Below, in pieces: positions 58,901 through 64,000 of a stretch of 64,000 nt of DNA. Positions within the stretch are counted from its first letter, which is position 1. The number at the start of each line of letters is the position of its first letter. The notes beneath the pieces were generated by a model that searched no databases, was not told the origin of the DNA, and worked only from the letters and a program-made list of their open reading frames with translations. The stretch covers positions 4,774,001-4,838,000 of the forward strand of contig NZ_CP178732.1 in NCBI RefSeq assembly GCF_047324175.1, read 5' to 3'. Source of the stretch: Acerihabitans sp015654925. GTDB taxonomy: Bacteria; Pseudomonadota; Gammaproteobacteria; Enterobacterales; Enterobacteriaceae. The position numbers were made by a program, and so were the translations under genes.

Positions 58901-59778
58901 CCCTGCACGGCATCGATGCGCAGCCGCTCAAGGGTAACCTCCCGATCGACGGTTTGCCCCTGCATGATGAACTGGTTCACCAGGATATCGGTATCGCCGG
59001 TCAAGCGCAGGTTCTGCCCCCGCAGCGCCCGCAGTTGGATATTCACCGGCAGATGCACATCGGGCAAATCGGGCAGCACGGGATGGGCGAACAGCGCGTT
59101 TAACGTCTCGGCCAACGGCGGCGGCTTAAGCGCCGCGGCTTTCTGCGCCTCGGCGCGGGCGGCCGCCTGCCGCTGCTCGTCGGTTTGGGCGACGGTCTCC
59201 ACGGCCTTATCGGCGAGCACCTCGACGGCTTTGGGTAAGGCCACCAGCAGGCCGTTGATATCGGTGGGAGCGATAATCAGATTATTGCCGCGAAAATCCA
59301 TACCGGTATGGAACTCATTGAGGGCGATAACGGTATCGTCGATATGCAGCTGTACGTTATTCAACCGCAGGCTGCGCAGGATCAGCGGATAGGGGGTGGC
59401 GATCGCGCCGCTTGCGTCCTGGGACGCCGGCGCGGCCTGCCCCGGCGCCAGCGCCGCGGTCTTAACCTGGACATCCACATCACGCAGGTCGATGGTATCG
59501 AGGCATAATTCGCTGTGGCGCAGGCAGGAGAAATCCATCGCCAGGTGGAATTGCCCGGCATTTACCGTTACGCCCGGCATTTGATAACGGATGCCCTTGA
59601 GGGTTAAATCGCGCCAGCCGCCGGTGACGCCGGCGATTTCCAGCCCCGGCACCCAGCGGGCCGCGCTGTTGATCGCCAAATGCAGGCCGCTGGTGGTGCC
59701 GAGTAAATACGCCAGCGCTCCCAGCAGTAGCAGCACAATGATCAATACGCCCAGGCCGATTTTTTTTGCAAGGCTCAT
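55963..59778 (-). CDS. tamB: Translocation and assembly module / AsmA-like protein TamB
   Basis: 1271-residue bridge protein (E. coli 1259) anchored in the inner membrane by one N-terminal helix (about residues 5-27), with a long beta-taco groove through the periplasm and a C-terminal DUF490 domain. It takes part in outer-membrane protein assembly with TamA and in phospholipid transport with YhdP and YdbH. The C-terminal SSAMTSMLIGMGVAQSGQ and the end LYLEAVSGLNQALDLLYQFEF are conserved. Start ATG overlaps the tamA stop by four bases. Confidence 0.96.
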   Translation of the reverse strand: MSLAKKIGLGVLIIVLLLLGALAYLLGTTSGLHLAINSAARWVPGLEIAGVTGGWRDLTLKGIRYQMPGVTVNAGQFHLAMDFSCLRHSELCLDTIDLRDVDVQVKTAALAPGQAAPASQDASGAIATPYPLILRSLRLNNVQLHIDDTVIALNEFHTGMDFRGNNLIIAPTDINGLLVALPKAVEVLADKAVETVAQTDEQRQAAARAEAQKAAALKPPPLAETLNALFAHPVLPDLPDVHLPVNIQLRALRGQNLRLTGDTDILVNQFIMQGQTVDREVTLERLRIDAVQGALNASGRAQLSGQWPVDLTVNAILNVDPIKGEKIKLNVGGGLRDQLTAALNFSGPVKAQFNAKTRLADAGLPLNVALASPGFQWPLSGDAQYRLRNLAVNVDGKAVDYTLAMHGALSGEGLPPADLALDGKGNPTQFTLSRLRVTALEGVSDLSAVVDWSDAVSWRSELTLAGINTARQWPDWPAKLAGKIVTRGSMHGGSWQLSVPELTLDGNVRQNQVTARGSLSGNAAGQWHIPDLRLALGRNSLDIKGDLNERLALDAVIDAPNLNGTLPGLAGTARGTLNVRGDRNSPQVRMNLTAADLRWQSLTIRRVALNGNLSASDIVRGDLDLRVDRLQQDDFVVRQLTLAATGDERRHQLRLNLQGDPVAGSLVLNGGYDRQQRRWRGALSQTRFSSPVGEWRLSRDMALDYQQSAQRITIGPHCWLNPDAQICVPTAIDAGASGQATLALNRFDLAMVKPYLPEQTALGGVFTGRADISWQPGGGLPRARITLSGKGVKAVQQVQGNALPIAFETLNLTAGLDHDRASLDWQVGIAGNGQFNGQIQVGDPLGRRTLSGTMNITRLSLGIVNPVLSRGESAAGMLNANLRIGGSVAQPQLFGQLNLERVLIRGNWMPFAMAESRLAMSFAGTSSQMQGTIQTTHGQINLTGNADWSQISAWRARIAAQGTRVRITVPPMVRMDVSPDIVLEAAPQLFTLNGKVDIPWARIVVKELPPSAVGVSPDEVILDDRLQPVERTKVSTTINSNLIIHVGDDVRLDAFGLKARLQGDLKMVQDKQGLGLNGQINIPYGRFSAYGQDLIIRRGQLMFAGPPDQPLLNIEAIRNPDSTADGVTAGVRVTGMADQPKLEVFSDPVKSQQEALSYLLRGQGLNTPGADSSAMTSMLIGMGVAQSGQLVGKIGAAFGVSDLTLDTQGVGDDSQVVVSGYLTSGLQVKYGVGIFDSLATLTLRYRLMPRLYLEAVSGLNQALDLLYQFEF

Positions 59779-61511
59779 AGTTCTGTCCCTAACCCTATGT
59801 AAAATTGCAGTCCATGCTCATCGGGATCGCCGATGGGTGCGGCGACGTCCAGCTTGATCGGCCCCACCGGCGACTGCCAGCGCACCCCGACCCCGGCGCC
59901 GGTTTTCAAGTTGGTTTGCCGGAAATCATTTACCGCCTGGCCCGTATCGATAAACGTCGCCCCCCACCATCTGCCGGTCACATTGTATTGATACTCCAGC
60001 GACCCGGTGGCCAGCTTTGAGGCGCCGGTCAGCTTGCCGTCCTCGTCGCGCGGCGATATGGCGCGAAACCGGTAGCCGCGGATGCTACGGTCGCCGCCGG
60101 CGAAAAAACGCAGCGAAGGCGGCACCCGTTCAAAATCGTTGGTTTCAATCCAGCCCAGATTGTAACGCGCCACAAACCGGTGTTTATCCGCCAGGGTGCG
60201 GACCCAGACGTTTTGCGCCTGGATAATAAAGAAGTCGACGTCCGATCCCCAGGTAGTGTCGGAAAGGTCGAACGAGTAGCGCTGGGAGTCCCCCCAGGTG
60301 GGCATCAGCCCGCCCCGCTGCCGGGTGCGGTTAATGGTGAAACCGGGATACAGCAGCATGGTGGTATCGGTGACGTTGGCCTGGGTAAAGTGATCCAGGC
60401 TCCAGCGTAAATTAACCGAACGCTGCCAGCCGCTGGAAAAATCCCAGAAACGCGCCACGTTCAGGGTGGTTGAATCGGACTTGGTATCGTTGAGATCTTC
60501 GCGTTTAAACCCGCTTTGCAACACATAATATTGTTCAAGCGGGCTTTTTTGCAGCGGGATTTTATAATTGAAATCCAGCGCCTGCTCGGGCGCGGAAAGG
60601 CTCAGGTTGGTTTGCAGGCTATGGCCGCTGGAATTAAGCCAGGGGCGGTTCCAGGTGGTTTTGACCCGCGGCCCGATGTCCGAGGCGAATCCGACCCCTG
60701 TTTCGATGATATTCCTGGTGCGCGGCGTGACCACCGCATCCAGCGGCAGGGTTTTGTCCGTCTTGGCATGCGTAAAATCCGGGGACACCACCACGGAGTT
60801 AAACCAGTTGGTGGCGGCAAGCTGGCGATTGAGTTCTACCAGCGAGCTGGCGCTGTACTCGTCGCCCTCGCGGATAGTGGGAATATTTTGCAAAAAATCT
60901 TCGCGGATTTGCGCGCCGTGAAAACGCACTTTGCCAAAGCGGTAACGCTGGCCGCTGTCGAAAATAACATCCCAGAACGCTTCATGGCGATCGGGCGATA
61001 CGCCGAGTTGCCGCTGCGGAAAATCCGCATCGAAATAGCCATTGCGCACGGCCAGACCCGTCAATCCGTTAATAAGACCGGTATAATCCCCGTGGTTGAG
61101 CACGCTGCCGATAGCCGGCCGGCTGCGTTGCACCAGGCGTTGATAATCGCGATCCTGGCGCGCGTCGCCGCGCAAGCTGATATTAACGCCGGCAATCTTG
61201 ACCGGCTCGCCCGGGGAAACCCGGGCCACCAGCACCGCGCGCCCGCCGTTCACCGCGGGGCGGAATTCGAAATTAATCTCCGGGGAATAATAGCCCAGCG
61301 CGCGCAGCCCTTCGCGCACGACGCCGTCCACCCGCGCCTGAAAACGCGCGTCGGCGGTAATTTCATCCGCGCCGATGGTCGACAGGCGCGCCCGGACATT
61401 GCGTTGCAGTTCCCCCTGTAGGCCTTCAACCTGCAAACGTACGTTGGCGGCATAGGACCAGGGGGTGGCAAGCAGCATGCACAGCAGACATAACAAGCGA
61501 TTTTTCGGCAC
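59775..61511 (-). CDS. tamA: Outer-membrane translocation protein TamA
   Basis: Omp85-family protein: signal peptide, three POTRA domains and a 16-stranded barrel. 578 residues, one more than I recall for E. coli. After the leader (VPKNRLLCLLCMLLATPWSYA, cleavage after SYA) come ANVRLQVEGL (POTRA1), the POTRA2/3 motifs, and the conserved RFFAGGDRSIRGYRFRAISP with the RGY barrel motif, ending FYIGLGTEL. I chose a GUG start at 61509-61511, which has AGGAG at good spacing; the frame's first ATG at 61583 would put 24 polar residues before the signal peptide. Confidence 0.95.
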   Translation of the reverse strand: MPKNRLLCLLCMLLATPWSYAANVRLQVEGLQGELQRNVRARLSTIGADEITADARFQARVDGVVREGLRALGYYSPEINFEFRPAVNGGRAVLVARVSPGEPVKIAGVNISLRGDARQDRDYQRLVQRSRPAIGSVLNHGDYTGLINGLTGLAVRNGYFDADFPQRQLGVSPDRHEAFWDVIFDSGQRYRFGKVRFHGAQIREDFLQNIPTIREGDEYSASSLVELNRQLAATNWFNSVVVSPDFTHAKTDKTLPLDAVVTPRTRNIIETGVGFASDIGPRVKTTWNRPWLNSSGHSLQTNLSLSAPEQALDFNYKIPLQKSPLEQYYVLQSGFKREDLNDTKSDSTTLNVARFWDFSSGWQRSVNLRWSLDHFTQANVTDTTMLLYPGFTINRTRQRGGLMPTWGDSQRYSFDLSDTTWGSDVDFFIIQAQNVWVRTLADKHRFVARYNLGWIETNDFERVPPSLRFFAGGDRSIRGYRFRAISPRDEDGKLTGASKLATGSLEYQYNVTGRWWGATFIDTGQAVNDFRQTNLKTGAGVGVRWQSPVGPIKLDVAAPIGDPDEHGLQFYIGLGTEL

Positions 61512-61737
61512 GCAGGCTCCTGAGTTGACTTTCCTGAGAATGAATTCCTTACGCGCACATTCGCCATCATTCCAATTATTCACCGGCTTAGGGGTTGTTT
61601 TTCATCCTTTTACCCTAAAATACAGCCTTAAGCTTACATCTTAACGTAATATCGGTGTTTATTGTCTGTAAAGAAAAAGTGTAAAACAACAGGTAATAGC
61701 CCATTATTTTGATAAACCGTCCATACAGGAGCCTACC

Positions 61738-62379
61738 GTGGCGCAAAATTTTGATAAAACCCAGCTGGTATCACAGAGTGATGCCTTACCCGGTCGCCTG
61801 ACGCCAATGCCGGTGGCCACCCTCCACAGCGTCAACGGCCATTCCATGACCAATATCCCGGATGGCATGGAAGAAGCGCTGTTCGCCATGGGGTGTTATT
61901 GGGGCGTGGAGAGATTATTCTGGCAGGTGCCCGGCGTTTACAGCACCGCGGCCGGCTTCGTCGGCGGCTACACGCCCAATCCCACCTATCGCGAAGTCTG
62001 TACCGGCCGGACCGGCCATGCGGAGGCGGTGCGCGTCGTCTTTGACCCGGCGGTGATCGCCTATACTGAATTGCTGCAATATTTCTGGGAAAATCACGAT
62101 CCGGCCCAGGGCATGCGCCAGGGCGGCGATATCGGTTCGCAATACCGTTCGGCCATTTTCGTGCTGACCCCGGAGCAGGAGCAAGAAGCGCTGGCCAGCA
62201 AGCTGCGTTTCCAGCAGGCCATGGCCCAGGCCGGGGACCGCCGTGAGATTACCACCGCTATCGAACCGGCCACCCCGTTCTATTATGCCGAGGATGAGCA
62301 CCAGCAATACCTGTACAAAAACCCGCAGGGTTACTGTAACCTGGGTGGAATAGGCGTTTGCCTGCCGCCGCAAGCGTAA
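61738..62379 (+). CDS. msrA: Peptide methionine sulfoxide reductase MsrA
   Basis: Reduces methionine-S-sulfoxide in proteins and free. 213 residues (E. coli 212). The catalytic motif reads MGCYWGVE instead of the usual GCFWG, the cysteine being near residue 52. Recycling cysteines are in YCNLGGIGVC, one before and one after LGGIGV. Acid pair EN-HDPAQGMRQGGDIGSQYRS is present. GUG start at 61738, preceded by AGGAGCCTACC; the family starts at the same place. It is divergent from tamA, as in E. coli. Confidence 0.96.
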   Translation: MAQNFDKTQLVSQSDALPGRLTPMPVATLHSVNGHSMTNIPDGMEEALFAMGCYWGVERLFWQVPGVYSTAAGFVGGYTPNPTYREVCTGRTGHAEAVRVVFDPAVIAYTELLQYFWENHDPAQGMRQGGDIGSQYRSAIFVLTPEQEQEALASKLRFQQAMAQAGDRREITTAIEPATPFYYAEDEHQQYLYKNPQGYCNLGGIGVCLPPQA

Positions 62380-62533
62380 TCATTAGCAGCCCCGATGGGG
62401 CTGCTGCTATACTGTTCGCACCGTCGGGCGAACGGTCAATACCCCCGGTATAAGTACGTAATCGGTTATCTTTTCACAATACATTGCCCTTCAAAGGCGC
62501 GCTGGCATAACGTCAGCCCGAAGTGGTCAAACT

Positions 62534-63865
62534 ATGCTAAACAGTATTCTGCTTATCCTGCTATTGATTGCGGTGAGCGCTTTTTTTTCCGTATCGGAAA
62601 TTTCTCTCGCCGCTTCGCGCAAGATCAAACTGAAACTTATGGCCGACGACGGCAATATCAATGCCAAGCGCGTGCTGAAGCTTCAGGAAACGCCCGGTAT
62701 TTTTTTCACCGTCATCCAAATCGGGCTCAACGCGGTGGCCATCCTCGGCGGTATCGTGGGCGACGCGGCATTCTCGCCCTCTTTCGCCGCCATTCTCGTG
62801 CGCTTTATGTCGCCAGAAATGGCCGATCAGATTAGTTTTATTTGTTCTTTCACGCTGGTCACCAGCCTGTTTATCCTGTTCGCCGACTTAACCCCGAAAC
62901 GCATCGGTATGATTTCACCGGAGGCTTGCGCCGTACGGATCATCAACCCGATGCGCTTCTGTTTGTTAGTGTTCCGCCCGCTGGTGTGGCTGTTTAACGG
63001 CCTGGCCAACGTTATCTTCCGGTTACTGAAACTGCCGATGGTGCGCAAGGACGACATCACCTCCGACGATATTTACGCGGTGGTGGAAGCCGGAGCCCTG
63101 GCCGGCGTGCTGCGCAAGCAGGAACACGAGCTGATTGAAAATGTGTTCGAGCTGGAATCCCGCACGGTGCCGTCATCCATGACTTCGCGCGAAAGTATTA
63201 TCTTTTTTGATTTGCGCGAAACCGAAGCCAGTATAAAAGAGAAAATCTCAACGCATCCTCACTCGAAGTTTCTGGTTTGCGACGCCAATATCGATCATAT
63301 CGTCGGCTACGTGGATTCCAAGGATTTGCTGAACCGCGTGCTGGGCAACCAGAGCCTGGCGTTGAATAGCGGCGTCCAGATTCGTTCGGCCCTGATCGTG
63401 CCCGATACCCTGACGCTGTCCGAAGCGTTGGAAAGCTTCAAAACCGCCGGTGAGGATTTTGCGGTAATCCTCAATGAATACGCGCTGGTGGTGGGCATCA
63501 TTACCCTGAACGATGTTATGACCACCCTGATGGGGGATTTGGTGGGGCAGGGCCTGGAAGAACAAATCGTGACGCGCGACGAAAACTCGTGGCTGATCGA
63601 AGGCGGCACCCCCATTGACGACGTGATGCGGGTGTTGCACATCGATGAATTCCCGCAGGCGGGCAATTATGAAACCATCGGCGGTTTTATGATGTTCATG
63701 CTGCGCAAGATCCCCAAACGGACGGATTTCGTGCGCTATGGCGGGTATAAATTTGAAGTGGTGGATATCGATAGCTATAAAATCGATCAGTTGCTGGTGA
63801 CCCGTATCGAAGAGAAATCTACGTTGGTCCTGGCGAAAACCACGGATAGCTCCAACGTCGCCTGA
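62534..63865 (+). CDS. ytfL: CNNM/CorC-family exporter YtfL (PaeA)
   Basis: 443-residue inner-membrane protein (E. coli 447): DUF21 (CNNM) domain with four helices in residues 1-190, two CBS domains (HSKFLVCDANIDHIVGYVDSKDLLNRVL; DFAVILNEYALVVGIITLNDVMTTLMG), and a CorC_HlyC domain (WLIEGGTPIDDVMRVL, KRTDFVRYGGYKFEVVDID). In E. coli and Salmonella YtfL (PaeA) has been described as a cadaverine/putrescine exporter. Placed next to msrA, as in E. coli. A hairpin without a T-run (62385-62405) separates them. Confidence 0.95.
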   Translation: MLNSILLILLLIAVSAFFSVSEISLAASRKIKLKLMADDGNINAKRVLKLQETPGIFFTVIQIGLNAVAILGGIVGDAAFSPSFAAILVRFMSPEMADQISFICSFTLVTSLFILFADLTPKRIGMISPEACAVRIINPMRFCLLVFRPLVWLFNGLANVIFRLLKLPMVRKDDITSDDIYAVVEAGALAGVLRKQEHELIENVFELESRTVPSSMTSRESIIFFDLRETEASIKEKISTHPHSKFLVCDANIDHIVGYVDSKDLLNRVLGNQSLALNSGVQIRSALIVPDTLTLSEALESFKTAGEDFAVILNEYALVVGIITLNDVMTTLMGDLVGQGLEEQIVTRDENSWLIEGGTPIDDVMRVLHIDEFPQAGNYETIGGFMMFMLRKIPKRTDFVRYGGYKFEVVDIDSYKIDQLLVTRIEEKSTLVLAKTTDSSNVA

Positions 63866-64000
63866 ACAGCGCGCCAACGCGGATTGATTGGTAGTGGTTC
63901 AGGCAGGCCCCGGCGGGTGTGGATGGCGGCATGACGCTTAGCGCTATCCGCCCATCCAGGGCCTGAAACATCTGCGTATCTTTCGGTGACTTCAGGTGAT

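Overview
The window looks like chromosomal DNA of a member of the Enterobacterales. Nearly every long gene is a close counterpart of an Escherichia coli K-12 gene, and gene order follows E. coli in blocks. The sequence is GC-rich by eye. Genes have been lost between syntenic neighbours and there are at least two decayed gene remnants. This pattern would fit the Sodalis/Biostraticola part of the order, but that placement is an inference; a 16S or core-gene tree would settle it. There is no rRNA operon, no intact insertion sequence, no CRISPR array and no prophage of any size.

Layout. (1) 0.1-8.3 kb matches the E. coli region around 99 min: deoC, yjjV, a CsbD-like gene, ytjA, osmY, prfC, rimI, holD, rsmC and three tRNA-Leu(CAG) genes. 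yjjI, yjjW, yjjU and yjjG are missing. (2) A membrane diguanylate cyclase (8.6-9.65 kb) sits at the junction to (3), 9.9-44.2 kb, which is the E. coli 71-min region. It holds yhbO, yhbP, yhbQ, yhbS, ubiT, ubiU, ubiV, yhbW and deaD with the tiny yrbN upstream. Next come nlpI, pnp, rpsO, truB, rbfA, infB, nusA, rimP and metY, then an unrecognised gene where E. coli has argG. The block ends with leuU, secG, glmM, folP, ftsH, rlmE, yhbY, greA, dacB, obgE, yhbE, rpmA, rplU, ispB and sfsB. (4) sfsB is flanked by two paralogous Mu-repressor/transposase-type DNA-binding genes. (5) 45-47.5 kb carries mdh, argR and yhcN. (6) 47.5-50.2 kb is an accessory patch: an AraC regulator divergent from a short-chain dehydrogenase, and decayed sequence. 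(7) 50.2-63.9 kb is the E. coli 96-min region: mpl, fbp, a methyl-accepting chemotaxis protein, ppa, ytfP, tamB, tamA, msrA and ytfL.

Most genes serve core functions. The metY-rimP-nusA-infB-rbfA-truB-rpsO-pnp-nlpI-deaD series covers translation initiation, ribosome maturation, transcription elongation and RNA decay. glmM, mpl, dacB and nlpI serve peptidoglycan. tamA and tamB serve outer-membrane biogenesis. ispB and ubiT/ubiU/ubiV serve quinone synthesis. osmY, ytjA and the CsbD-like gene form a small stress group.

The most unusual part is 43.3-44.6 kb. A Ner-like gene (sfsB) is transcribed divergently from a Mu-repressor-like gene across an array of TGGAAAAT repeats. A second paralogue lies on the other side, with its own perfect palindrome upstream of the start codon. 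This resembles the c/ner early switch of phage Mu without the rest of the phage. Second in interest are the unrecognised 322-residue protein between metY and leuU, and a five-copy 13-bp tandem repeat that ends exactly at the 3' end of leuU.
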